Source of the DNA: Campylobacterota bacterium
Lineage (GTDB): Bacteria; Campylobacterota; Campylobacteria; Campylobacterales; SZUA-545
Assembly (NCBI GenBank): GCA_030836705.1
Contig: JAUPLZ010000220.1
Coordinates: forward strand, 1-12,479
Direction of reading: 5' to 3'
DNA: 12,479 nucleotides
Under the pieces are notes generated by a model that was given only the letters and a program-made list of their open reading frames with translations, had not been told where the DNA came from and ran no database searches. Positions within the stretch are counted from its first letter, which is position 1; each line of letters starts with the position of its first letter. A program made the position numbers and the translations under genes. Positions 1-5,739 of the stretch are shown here, one piece after another.

Positions 1-159
1 GGGGGCCGGCTTGGCAGATACAATATCGATCTCCTTGTAGATAGAGAGGGAATCTAAAGAGAGAACATAGGCATTTATTTTTTGTGCTATTTTTATAGAC
101 AAAGCTGTTTTGCCTGAAGCTGTCGGACCGATAATGGCAAGTTGTTTTGGTGTGTTCAT
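1..159 (-). CDS. miaA: tRNA dimethylallyltransferase MiaA, N-terminal part (gene runs off the window)
   Basis: MiaA transfers a dimethylallyl group to the exocyclic amine of A37 in tRNAs that read codons starting with U. The 53 visible residues begin MNTPKQLAIIGPTASGKTAL. The P-loop GPTASGKT (residues 11-18) is the MiaA form of the Walker A motif, followed by SLDSLSIYKEIDIVSAKP (residues 34-51), the usual DSxxxYxxxxIxSAKP block that contacts substrate. The ATG is at 157-159 on the minus strand, so the gene is divergent from the phosphatidyltransferase gene that starts at 268. The roughly 108 bp between them must hold both promoters. The 3' remainder lies outside the window. The assignment is secure from the two motifs. 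Confidence 0.95.
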   Translation of the reverse strand, partial: MNTPKQLAIIGPTASGKTALSIKIAQKINAYVLSLDSLSIYKEIDIVSAKPAP

Positions 160-267
160 AAGTATAATGATAGCAAAACCACAAAAAACAAGCAACCGGT
201 ATATCAAAGCTATAATCACCCTATAATCGCAATCTCGGTAAAATGGGGAAATTTTATTGGGGTATAT

Positions 268-825
268 ATGGACTTATTAGAGAAAGATAATCGTTTTAAT
301 CTTGCCAATTTGATCACGTTTGGAAATATCGCATGTGGTGTAGTGGCTATCTATTTTATTGTCAAAGGTGATTTTTTGACTGCTATTATTCTTGCTTGGA
401 TTGCAGGGGGTTTAGATATTGCAGACGGTAAGGTTGCAAGGAAGTTAAACCTTTCTACGGATTTTGGCGTACAGCTTGATAGTTTTGCCGATTTTCTTTC
501 TTTTGTAGTTATGCCTTCGTTTTTACTTTTTTATGCGTTGCAAAAAGAGATGACAAGTGGAATACATGAGCTGATGCTGGGGGCAGTTTTTGTTGCCTAT
601 ATCATCAGTGGACTGAGGAGACTCGTTGAGTTTAATTTAAAAGCGGATGCAGGGGGGGTGGCAAAATTTTTTGAGGGCGTACCAACACCGTTGGGTGCAA
701 TTTTGCTTTGGATACTGTATCTTCTTTATAGTTATGGTTTGGTAGAAAATGTATATATCATTGCATTGCTTGTAGTGGTGATAGCATGGTCACTCAACAG
801 CAAGCTCAAAATACCCCATCCTTAA
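268..825 (+). CDS. pssA: CDP-alcohol phosphatidyltransferase, PssA-like (phosphatidylserine synthase family)
   Basis: This is an integral membrane enzyme that joins a CDP-diacylglycerol lipid to an alcohol. The full family signature DG-x2-AR-x8-G-x3-D-x3-D is present, with D53 G54, A57 R58, G67, D71 and D75, and D50 just before it. The later segment FFEGVPTPLGA (residues 134-144) resembles the F-x-G-x-PTP block of type II phosphatidylserine synthases, so serine is the most likely acceptor. Hydrophobic stretches cover about residues 20-48, 76-92, 103-117 and 141-175. I chose ATG 268 because the family-like sequence begins there; an in-frame ATG at 142 would overlap miaA and adds 42 residues of unlikely sequence. 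At 185 aa it is shorter than a typical PssA (about 235-250 aa), so the exact acceptor is uncertain. mqnP follows 33 bp downstream. Confidence 0.8.
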   Translation: MDLLEKDNRFNLANLITFGNIACGVVAIYFIVKGDFLTAIILAWIAGGLDIADGKVARKLNLSTDFGVQLDSFADFLSFVVMPSFLLFYALQKEMTSGIHELMLGAVFVAYIISGLRRLVEFNLKADAGGVAKFFEGVPTPLGAILLWILYLLYSYGLVENVYIIALLVVVIAWSLNSKLKIPHP

Positions 826-858
826 AAATATGCAAAAAACAGTCAATGGTAAATTGCG

Positions 859-1722
859 ATGATGACTAAAATATCTTGGAAAGAAAAACTGGCTCATTTC
901 TCAGAATTGGTGATGCTTAAACATTCCGTGTTCGCTTTGCCTTTTATTTTTATAGCGATGCTTGTCGCCGCAAAAGGCTGGTTTGGCTGGAAATTGTTTG
1001 TTTTAGGTATTTTTGCGGCAGTAAGTGCTAGAAATTTTGCAATGGGGGTCAATCGTTATTTGGACAGGGATATTGATATCCTTAATCCCCGTACTCAAAA
1101 TAGGCCTTCGGTAGACGGAAGAGTCTCTGGGGCACAAATGGTATGGTTTATTCTAATTAATGCACTGATGTTTATTGCAGTTGCCTTTTTTATTAATACT
1201 TTGGCGTTTGCGCTTTCTGTACCGATCCTGATTATATTGGGCGCCTATACGTTTTTTAAGCGTTTTTCTGCGGCTGCCCATTTTATTTTAGGGATTAGTT
1301 TGGGGCTTGCGCCTATTGCAGGAGTTGTGGCAGTCTCGGGTGACATAACGCTTTGGTCGGTATATCTTGCTTTGGGGGTTATGTTTTGGGTTGCGGGATT
1401 TGACCTGCTTTACTCTTTGCAGGATATTGAGTTTGATAAAGCCCACGGATTGCACTCTGTTCCTTCGCGATTTGGTGCACAAAATACGATGTATATAGCA
1501 AGTGTCTTGCACTTGCTTGCGATCGTACTCTGGGCAGGGTTTGTCTATGAGGCCGATTTGGGAATGTTTGGTAAGTTGGCAGTATGTTTTTCGGCGGGGA
1601 TGCTGGTTTATGAACACAGCATTGTTCATAAGGACTTTACAAAAATTGATAAAGCTTTTTTTACGGTCAATGGATATTTGGGATTTGTATTTTTGCTTTT
1701 GATTGTCGCGGAGGTTATGTAG
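859..1722 (+). CDS. mqnP: UbiA-family prenyltransferase, menaquinone (futalosine pathway) type MqnP
   Basis: This polytopic membrane enzyme attaches a polyprenyl chain to an aromatic acid. Campylobacterota make menaquinone by the futalosine route, where the UbiA homologue is MqnP, so that name is preferred over UbiA. Both aspartate-rich Mg-diphosphate motifs are visible: NxxxGxNRYLDRDID at residues 59-73 (D69, D71, D73) and DLLYSLQDIEFDKAHG at 182-197 (D182, Q188, D189, D193). The length of 287 aa is normal and about eight hydrophobic segments can be seen. The start has two consecutive ATGs (859 and 862) with no strong Shine-Dalgarno sequence. The TAG stop at 1720-1722 directly abuts the ATG of the next gene, implying co-transcription and translational coupling. 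Confidence 0.88.
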   Translation: MMTKISWKEKLAHFSELVMLKHSVFALPFIFIAMLVAAKGWFGWKLFVLGIFAAVSARNFAMGVNRYLDRDIDILNPRTQNRPSVDGRVSGAQMVWFILINALMFIAVAFFINTLAFALSVPILIILGAYTFFKRFSAAAHFILGISLGLAPIAGVVAVSGDITLWSVYLALGVMFWVAGFDLLYSLQDIEFDKAHGLHSVPSRFGAQNTMYIASVLHLLAIVLWAGFVYEADLGMFGKLAVCFSAGMLVYEHSIVHKDFTKIDKAFFTVNGYLGFVFLLLIVAEVM

Positions 1723-2058
1723 ATGGAAATGATGGATTATATTATTTTGGGCGCACTTTTTATATTTGTATTCATACTTTTTATATTGCTTCGTGCAAAC
1801 GGTATGCTCAAAAAAGAGAATGAAAAGTTAAGAGAGTTGCTGTATATTAAAGAAAAAATGATTGCAAATCTTGAAGATTCTCGTGCGACAGCTAAAGATG
1901 TTATGGATAACCTCTCTTCTCATAAAGAGGCGATGTCATTGCTTGGTGAGGGTGAAAGCAAAGAGGTTGTTTCAGAAAAATTGGGTATCCCTCTCAATAA
2001 ATTAGAACTTATCGTTAAGTTTGATACTATCAAAAAAGAGAAACAGTTTGGTGTATAG
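1723..2058 (+). CDS. Small membrane-anchored coiled-coil protein (DUF2802-like tail), function unknown
   Basis: This 111-aa protein has one N-terminal transmembrane helix (about residues 5-24), then a charged heptad-like helix (about 28-70, with KKENEKLRELL at its start) predicted to be coiled coil. A C-terminal segment containing SKEVVSEKLGIPLNKLELIV (about 79-98) resembles the short helix-turn-helix-like DUF2802 tail found in other Campylobacterota and Proteobacteria. It probably sits at the inner membrane with a cytoplasmic coiled coil. The ATG is adjacent to the mqnP stop, and its own stop at 2056-2058 overlaps the chosen start of the glycosylase gene, so it sits in the middle of a tightly packed operon. 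The DUF assignment rests on memory of the pattern and is tentative; the existence of the gene is not in doubt. Confidence 0.72.
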   Translation: MEMMDYIILGALFIFVFILFILLRANGMLKKENEKLRELLYIKEKMIANLEDSRATAKDVMDNLSSHKEAMSLLGEGESKEVVSEKLGIPLNKLELIVKFDTIKKEKQFGV

Positions 2059-2749
2059 CGGTTGGGAAGAGATTCTTGATGAATCTTATCGCAAGCTTGA
2101 TCCCCAATATCAAGCTTTTTTGGAAAACAATTTAGCTTATTTTCCCTCAAAAGAGATTTATTTTAATGCTTTTAAAACACTTCCTAAAACACAGGTTAAA
2201 TATATTCTTTTTGGACAGGATCCCTATCCTCGTAAAGAGAGCGCTATAGGCTACGCTTTTATTGACGCCAAAGTAGATTGTATCTTTTCTGAAAAAGGAC
2301 TAAGCAAAGAAGTCAATCGTGCGACAAGCCTTCGCAATTTTATCAAGATGGCATTGGTCGCAAGAGGAGATTTGAAAGCTGAAGAGAGTTCTCAGGAGGC
2401 CATCTCGAAAATTGATAAAAATAATCTTATATCTTCCATGGAGCAGCTACGCATAAATTTTGAAAAAAATGGTGTGCTGCTTCTTAATACAGCCTTAATT
2501 TTTACCGATAAAAAAAGTTCCTCCGGGCACATCAAGGCGTGGAGCCCTTTTATGGAACATTTATTGCACTCTTTGGAGAGAAATGCCCCCAAGCTCATTT
2601 TGTTTGGTATCCATGCAAAAGAATTAAAAAAAAGATTTTCTTTGCAGCCATTTGAAACAATTGAGCTTGAGCACCCCTATAACCATTCATTTATTTCCAA
2701 CCCCAGAGCATTAAATTTATTTGGGAATATGAAGTTACTTGAAAAATAA
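2051..2749 (+). CDS. Uracil-DNA glycosylase superfamily protein, divergent family-1-like
   Basis: It is expected to cut uracil from DNA in base-excision repair. Residues are numbered from the GTG at 2051 (232 aa). The water-activating loop is GQDPYP (55-60; canonical Ung has GQDPYH) and is followed by GYAF, giving the aromatic base-stacking residue. The uracil-reading asparagine is in LLLNTA (143-148). The C-terminal histidine motif is EHPYNHSF (about 207-214) instead of HPSPLS, keeping the catalytic His but changing the DNA-intercalating loop. All key catalytic positions (Asp, Tyr, Asn, His) therefore survive. GTG 2051 overlaps the upstream gene by 8 bp and has an AAAGAG ribosome-binding site about 10 nt before it; an ATG at 2021 is possible but overlaps more. 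The motif changes suggest a Campylobacterota-specific branch rather than the orthodox ung gene. Confidence 0.78.
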   Translation: MYSGWEEILDESYRKLDPQYQAFLENNLAYFPSKEIYFNAFKTLPKTQVKYILFGQDPYPRKESAIGYAFIDAKVDCIFSEKGLSKEVNRATSLRNFIKMALVARGDLKAEESSQEAISKIDKNNLISSMEQLRINFEKNGVLLLNTALIFTDKKSSSGHIKAWSPFMEHLLHSLERNAPKLILFGIHAKELKKRFSLQPFETIELEHPYNHSFISNPRALNLFGNMKLLEK

Positions 2750-2767
2750 AGAAAATTTTGCTACAAT
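2739..2767 (+). promoter_or_regulatory. Sigma-70 promoter of the tRNA-Arg gene
   Basis: TTGAAA (2739-2744), a 17-nt spacer and TACAAT (2762-2767) form a near-consensus promoter. It would start transcription about 27 nt before the tRNA. The -35 box overlaps the last codons of the glycosylase gene. Confidence 0.68.
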
Positions 2768-2800
2768 CACGATTCCTAAATATCGCTACTTAATTTTAGT

Positions 2801-2877
2801 GCACTCATAGCTTAGCTGGATAGAGCATCGGTTTGCGGTACCGAAGGTCTCAGGTTCGAATCCTGATGGGTGTACCA
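2801..2877 (+). tRNA. tRNA-Arg, anticodon GCG, with encoded CCA
   Basis: A full cloverleaf folds by hand. Acceptor stem GCACTCA (2801-2807) pairs with TGGGTGT (2867-2873, one G-T at the end and one inside). The D arm is GCTT/GAGC, the anticodon stem TCGGT/ACCGA (2828-2832/2840-2844), and the loop TTGCGGT has anticodon GCG at 2835-2837, reading CGC. The T arm is TCAGG-TTCGAAT-CCTGA. The discriminator is A and CCA is encoded. Most bacteria read CGN arginine codons with ACG (inosine), so GCG is less usual. Its 3' end is the likely integration target of the element that follows. Confidence 0.96.
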
Positions 2878-2949
2878 CCTTTTAACAACGAATATACCGA
2901 ACGAAAACCATCATTTTTAAAATTCATAAAATCTTTAAGGTTAGTATAG

Positions 2950-2970
2950 TTCCCACTTTAACTCCCACTT
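2950..2970. repeat. Short tandem repeat near the tRNA, possible recombinase arm sites
   Basis: TCCCACTT occurs at 2951-2958 and again at 2963-2970, a 12-bp period. Short G- or C-run direct repeats of this sort are often seen a few dozen bases from tRNA-embedded att cores of tyrosine-recombinase elements, where they act as arm-type binding sites. That role is inferred; no integrase is visible nearby. Confidence 0.35.
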
Positions 2971-3411
2971 GTTATGATGCAAAATATCATTTCACCCGTA
3001 AATCACCAATTCTAATCGCTAATGCAATTCCACCTCAATCAAGCAGCTAAAACCTTAGCAAATTCTGTAAAAAATATCTCATAGGGTATCGTTCTTTCAA
3101 GTTAATTATTTTTGTCGCATGTTATTTCCTATTTTGTGGTGAAAAAGGATAACCGATCTACAATTAACCCGTAACCCGCTCTTTCTCCTCACTTTTCAGA
3201 AATTGTGTTTATTGTTAGAATTGGCGATAAATTTTTGCCAAAAATGTCTAATTTTATTAATATTTTTTGCAATATAAAAAAAATTTATGCCCGATAGAAT
3301 GGGCGCTAGACAAGAAAATAGCAAAAAAGTATCCCCCCGGCAAGAACTCATTTCCCTAAAATTCCTATAGAAACATATGAGGCTTTGCAAATCTCTTTTT
3401 TTATGTTTTTA

Positions 3412-3425
3412 GTTCTTTAAAGAAC
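3412..3425. promoter_or_regulatory. Perfect 14-bp palindrome, candidate operator of the HTH gene
   Basis: GTTCTTTAAAGAAC is a perfect 14-bp palindrome 43 bp upstream of the ATG at 3469. Such a site is well placed for binding by a dimeric regulator, possibly the element's own HTH protein or an unseen repressor. Confidence 0.45.
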
Positions 3426-3439
3426 GACAAGAAAGCTTA

Positions 3440-3459
3440 CTTGTAATTTCACATACAAG
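3440..3459 (+). promoter_or_regulatory. Inverted repeat covering the ribosome-binding site of the HTH gene
   Basis: CTTGTA (3440-3445) and TACAAG (3454-3459) are perfect inverted arms with an 8-nt spacer. The second arm contains most of the AAGG Shine-Dalgarno sequence (3457-3460) of the gene at 3469, so the mRNA hairpin could hide it. Arms of six bases can arise by chance. Confidence 0.35.
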
Positions 3460-3468
3460 GAATTTACT

Positions 3469-3660
3469 ATGACTATAAATAGTAATGATTTTTTAACACC
3501 TGATGAACTTGAAATAGAGTATAAGTTTAGTAAAAGCACACAAGCCAAATACAGAATGGCAAGAAAAATACCATTCATAAAAATAGGCGGACGTTACATA
3601 CGCTATAAACGTGAGGATATACATCGATGGCTTGAAAAAAATCGTATTGAGGAGGTATAG
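3469..3660 (+). CDS. AlpA/excisionase-type helix-turn-helix protein
   Basis: This 63-aa protein consists of a single MerR-like winged HTH of the excisionase/AlpA (HTH_17) type. It opens with FLTPDELEIEYKFSKSTQAK (about residues 8-27), the usual 'select a column, then HTH' pattern. It continues through RKIPFIKIGGRYIRYKREDI (about 32-51), where the F-x-K-I-G-x-x-x-R-Y/F-x-x-x-D-I wing and the closing W of HRWLEKN are diagnostic. Family members act as transcriptional activators of integrase or replication genes, or as recombination directionality factors. AAGG at 3457-3460 serves as the ribosome-binding site. The next gene begins 3 nt after its stop. Its place beside a tRNA gene fits a mobile-element regulator. 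Confidence 0.82.
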   Translation: MTINSNDFLTPDELEIEYKFSKSTQAKYRMARKIPFIKIGGRYIRYKREDIHRWLEKNRIEEV

Positions 3661-3662
3661 GT

Positions 3663-3956
3663 ATGCATATAGCAGTTACTAGTACCTTGCAAGCACTTTT
3701 TGAAGTAAATGATGAGATAAGTATACCTGATAGCCAAAATAGTTTTTTCACTGAAAGACTATCAAGCGGGATATATACGCTTAGAAATGAATTTGGTGTA
3801 GAGATAAATATGCATGGGGTATATTGTGACCTAAGAAATAAGCGAAAATCCTATGAAAAATATCGCCTGAAAAGGTCAAAAAAGAACCTGCAAAAAGTTC
3901 AAAATATACTCAAAACCCATTCAACTAAAAAGCCGTTAAAAAAGGCAGATAGGTGA
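3663..3956 (+). CDS. Small basic hypothetical protein of the integrated element
   Basis: This 97-aa protein has no family that I recognise. The first 60 residues look folded (mixed beta/alpha), while the tail from about residue 58 (KRKSYEKYRLKRSKKNLQKV and onward) is very rich in Lys and Arg and helical, suggesting nucleic-acid contact. The start is well supported: GGAGG at 3651-3655 lies 7 nt before ATG 3663, and the spacing to the HTH gene stop is only 2 nt, so the two are one operon. Nearness to the Rep-like gene suggests a copy-control or accessory replication role, but nothing in the sequence proves it. Confidence 0.6.
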   Translation: MHIAVTSTLQALFEVNDEISIPDSQNSFFTERLSSGIYTLRNEFGVEINMHGVYCDLRNKRKSYEKYRLKRSKKNLQKVQNILKTHSTKKPLKKADR

Positions 3957-3980
3957 GTGGTTTTGAAGATGTTGTAAAAG

Positions 3981-4017
3981 TAGCTCAAATAGCCTGACAG
4001 TGGGGCTTTGTGAGCTA
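3981..4017 (+). other. Long imperfect hairpin upstream of the Rep-like gene
   Basis: TAGCTCA (3981-3987) pairs with TGAGCTA (4011-4017), and inside it AGCC (3991-3994) pairs with GGCT (4004-4007), leaving two mismatches between and a 9-nt loop. A T6 run follows at 4030-4035. The hairpin lies 60 bp before the rep start, so it may be an attenuator-like terminator or a single-strand origin structure of a rolling-circle replicon; position alone cannot decide. Confidence 0.4.
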
Positions 4018-4063
4018 TCGCCTTAAAGCTTTTTTGTCTCTTCTGCTTAATAGCATAAAAATT

Positions 4064-4092
4064 AGTACTAAAAAGACATGTCTGTTAGTACT
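4064..4092. promoter_or_regulatory. Nested palindrome spanning the rep start codon
   Basis: Outer arms AGTACTAA (4064-4071) and TTAGTACT (4085-4092) are perfect inverted repeats. Between them lies the 10-bp palindrome AGACATGTCT (4074-4083), whose ATG is the start codon of the Rep-like gene. A protein bound here would block the promoter-proximal region, and an mRNA hairpin would bury the start codon, so autoregulation of rep is likely. Confidence 0.5.
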
Positions 4093-4905
4093 TTTTTCAA
4101 CACTAACGGCATAGATACCATAGGCTTTATAACAACATTTTCTGCACTCACTAAAAAGTTGGATGAGTTAGGGTTAGAGGTTAAAGATCGAAGCAGAAAT
4201 TATATCATAAATCAGTACTTTTATGAGAAAGAGATAAAGCAACATAAAGACAGACAAGTGTGGTTTGTAGAGATTGGAAATACAAATAATTTGAGTGGGT
4301 ATATTATCATTAAAAGCAATGAGGACAGTATCTCGGTTTCAAAAAAAGGAAAACACTCAAAAACGCATTATGTTGAGGTTGTTTTTGCTGGGCTGCGACA
4401 GCCCACAAAAGATATACGCATGGGTACATATGCTGTTCTTGGTGCATTTATTAAAAGGTTTAAAGTCTCTTACGTTGATGTATGTTTTGATGGAGCATGT
4501 AAAAAGCCCATTGATAAGAGAATATACTTTAACCATGCATTAGAGAGCTACAAAGGAAAAAATAGTACAGAGAGATTGGTTGAAACAAGCTTTTATATCA
4601 ATAATCCATCTGCACCAAATATTGATGCAGACTATTTCGATAGGATTATTGTTTATGATAAATATATCAAAGAAAGCCGAAACAATAAAAAATTGGATAC
4701 AAGCCTTCAGTACTGGAAACGTATAGAGTTCAGAGTAGGTATCGATGCCAAACTTAAAGACACGAATGGACTGGAAGAGTATCTGGACGATATGGCAAGA
4801 GTTGCCAAGCAATACTTTGGTGTATTAGATATGAATGATACATATTTGAAACAACAAGTATTGTGGCTAACAGATAAAAGAACTCAAAGAGGGAAAATCC
4901 TTTGA
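4078..4905 (+). CDS. Rep-like replication initiation protein (Rep_trans / phage replication type), tentative
   Basis: This 275-aa protein resembles rolling-circle initiators of plasmids and small phages. The supporting block is RIIVYDKYIKES (189-200) followed by YWKRIEFRV (212-220), matching the Y-D-K...W-x-R-x-E-x-R pattern of Rep_trans-type replication initiation factors. A strand VSYVDVCFDG (130-139) precedes it. I cannot assign the nicking tyrosine with confidence; there are several candidates. Length is typical for the family. The ATG at 4078 lies inside a nested palindrome and has no clear Shine-Dalgarno sequence, as expected for a tightly limited initiator. It follows an AlpA-type gene and precedes a small winged-helix-like gene, so the cluster looks like an integrated small replicon. 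A relaxase or unrelated phage protein is the main alternative. Confidence 0.55.
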   Translation: MSVSTFFNTNGIDTIGFITTFSALTKKLDELGLEVKDRSRNYIINQYFYEKEIKQHKDRQVWFVEIGNTNNLSGYIIIKSNEDSISVSKKGKHSKTHYVEVVFAGLRQPTKDIRMGTYAVLGAFIKRFKVSYVDVCFDGACKKPIDKRIYFNHALESYKGKNSTERLVETSFYINNPSAPNIDADYFDRIIVYDKYIKESRNNKKLDTSLQYWKRIEFRVGIDAKLKDTNGLEEYLDDMARVAKQYFGVLDMNDTYLKQQVLWLTDKRTQRGKIL

Positions 4906-4931
4906 GTTCAACTTGAAAAAAGTGAGACATT

Positions 4932-5186
4932 ATGAGAAAAAGAGTATATTGGGTGCTAGAAGCTTTGTGTCATGGTGACATCGTATCAGGCTATACCTGT
5001 AAGCTGGACGGGACGAGTTCACGGGTGCGTAATGAGATATATGAACTTAGACGTCAATATAAAATTAACATTATCAGTGTTCCTGGCTTTGTTGGCCGTC
5101 ATAATGCTTATTTTATTGATTCATCAGTTGACAATATACAAAGAGCCGAAATCCTGCTTGAAACATTCAAAAATGAAAATTTTTAA
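4932..5186 (+). CDS. Small winged-helix-like DNA-binding protein
   Basis: This 84-aa protein opens with RVYWVLEALCHGDIVSG (about residues 4-20) and then a segment SSRVRNEIYELRRQYKINII (29-48). That reads as the recognition helix of a winged-helix domain, with the R-x-x-I-x-x-L-R-x-x-x-x-I pattern of phage-encoded HTH_55/DUF-type regulators, followed by a beta wing carrying GRHNAYFI. It lies 26 bp after the Rep-like stop on the same strand, with only a weak AGTGAG ribosome-binding site, so it is probably co-transcribed with rep. A role in controlling replication or helper functions is plausible. The family match is by pattern only. Confidence 0.55.
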   Translation: MRKRVYWVLEALCHGDIVSGYTCKLDGTSSRVRNEIYELRRQYKINIISVPGFVGRHNAYFIDSSVDNIQRAEILLETFKNENF

Positions 5187-5294
5187 AACTTCATCAAAAG
5201 GTGTCAAATAAATATCTGTCATAGCCCATATATGTTCTCTAGCAGTGTGACTTTCCCGTAATTTGGCATACAAAGGATACTATCAGCTGCACGG

Positions 5295-5317
5295 TTCAAA
5301 ATTAGCATTATTTTGAA
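5295..5317. repeat. Perfect 8-bp inverted repeat next to phased repeats
   Basis: TTCAAAAT (5295-5302) and ATTTTGAA (5310-5317) are exact inverted arms with a 7-nt spacer. They stand 15 bp before the TCAATC repeat cluster, which together resemble the layout of a replicon origin or a recombinase core site. Confidence 0.45.
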
Positions 5318-5332
5318 AAACACCCCTCCAAA

Positions 5333-5370
5333 TCAATCGATTATCAATCAAAATCAATCACTTTTCAATC
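5333..5370. repeat. Four TCAATC repeats in helical phase (iteron-like)
   Basis: TCAATC begins at 5333, 5344, 5354 and 5365, giving spacings of 11, 10 and 11 bp, close to one DNA turn. The first three share ATCAATC. A protein reading one face of the helix would bind all four, as with iterons or regulator arrays. Two of the copies overlap the palindromic context AATCGATT (5336-5343), which may be incidental. Confidence 0.5.
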
Positions 5371-5491
5371 AAAATGCACACTCGAAAAAATAATTGGCTT
5401 TTTAACATTTTCGCTGGAAAAAATTTCCTAACGATTATTGGTTTGTTATGGTCTCCCATATTTAAGCTACTTCAGGGGCTACATAGTAACC

Positions 5492-5701
5492 TTATTTGTA
5501 TAATCGCTTTATCCAACAATCATAACTACTGGCAGCACCATGTTTGCGGAGAGCATCTTTGTGACTCAACATCTCTTTACAAGCAGCATAGTCATATCCA
5601 TTATCAACTTTATCATATACTCTCGTTTTACATGCATCATAGAATTTCCAATCTTCTTGAGTGTATGCTGATGCAATAGTAGTTGCCAAAAGTAATGCCA
5701 T
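5492..5701 (-). CDS. Tiny Cys-containing exported protein, start uncertain
   Basis: The 69-aa reading from ATG 5701 begins MALLLATTIASAYTQEDW, which reads as the hydrophobic core and A-x-A cleavage site of a signal peptide without the usual positive N-terminus. The mature part (about 57 aa) has three cysteines (C24, C41, C62) and many charged residues, suggesting a periplasmic protein. Directly upstream in frame are ATA-AGA-TTT-TTA, and an AAAAGG ribosome-binding site lies 6 nt before the ATA. The original start was probably at 5713 (giving M/I-R-F-L-M-A...), now ATA. Either ATA is used weakly or the gene is decaying. I do not recognise a family. Confidence 0.5.
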   Translation of the reverse strand: MALLLATTIASAYTQEDWKFYDACKTRVYDKVDNGYDYAACKEMLSHKDALRKHGAASSYDCWIKRLYK

Positions 5702-5739
5702 TAAAAATCTTATATCCTACCTTTTCGTGAAGTTAATGA

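Larger units (their letters stand above)
2878..3468. other. Gene-free stretch at the presumed left end of the integrated element
   Basis: No convincing coding region is visible on either strand between the tRNA and the first HTH gene. The longest open frame (a 64-codon minus-strand frame at 3196-3390) lacks family resemblance. The stretch does hold a tandem CCCACTT repeat near the tRNA, a perfect palindrome at 3412-3425 and an inverted repeat over the next gene's ribosome-binding site; each is listed separately. Its position beside a tRNA 3' end suggests attL followed by the remains of a lost integrase region, but I could not recover an integrase reading frame. Confidence 0.5.
5187..5491. other. 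Intergenic region downstream of the replicon, carrying repeats
   Basis: No gene is supported in this stretch. A 101-codon plus-strand frame starting at 5374 runs across the minus-strand gene at 5492 and looks like a shadow. The notable content is an 8-bp inverted repeat at 5295-5317 and a cluster of four TCAATC repeats at 5333-5370, listed separately. It is the natural place for an origin or for the element's right-hand boundary. Confidence 0.5.

Noticed and set aside
3261..3359. A plus-strand open stretch rich in Lys with an IEWALDKKIAKKYPPGK-like reading.
   Set aside because: Only 32 codons bounded by stops, with no start, no ribosome-binding site and no family resemblance; likely chance, though a decayed integrase piece cannot be excluded.
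3196..3390. A 64-codon minus-strand open frame.
   Set aside because: No ribosome-binding site, no family pattern, low-complexity AT-rich content.
5333..5370. The TCAATC repeats as a CRISPR array.
   Set aside because: The units are 6-7 bp with 3-5 bp between them, far from the 21-40 bp repeats and spacers of CRISPR arrays.
5374..5679. A 101-codon plus-strand open frame rich in His, Cys and Leu.
   Set aside because: It is the antisense shadow of the minus-strand secreted protein at 5492-5701 and has no ribosome-binding site.
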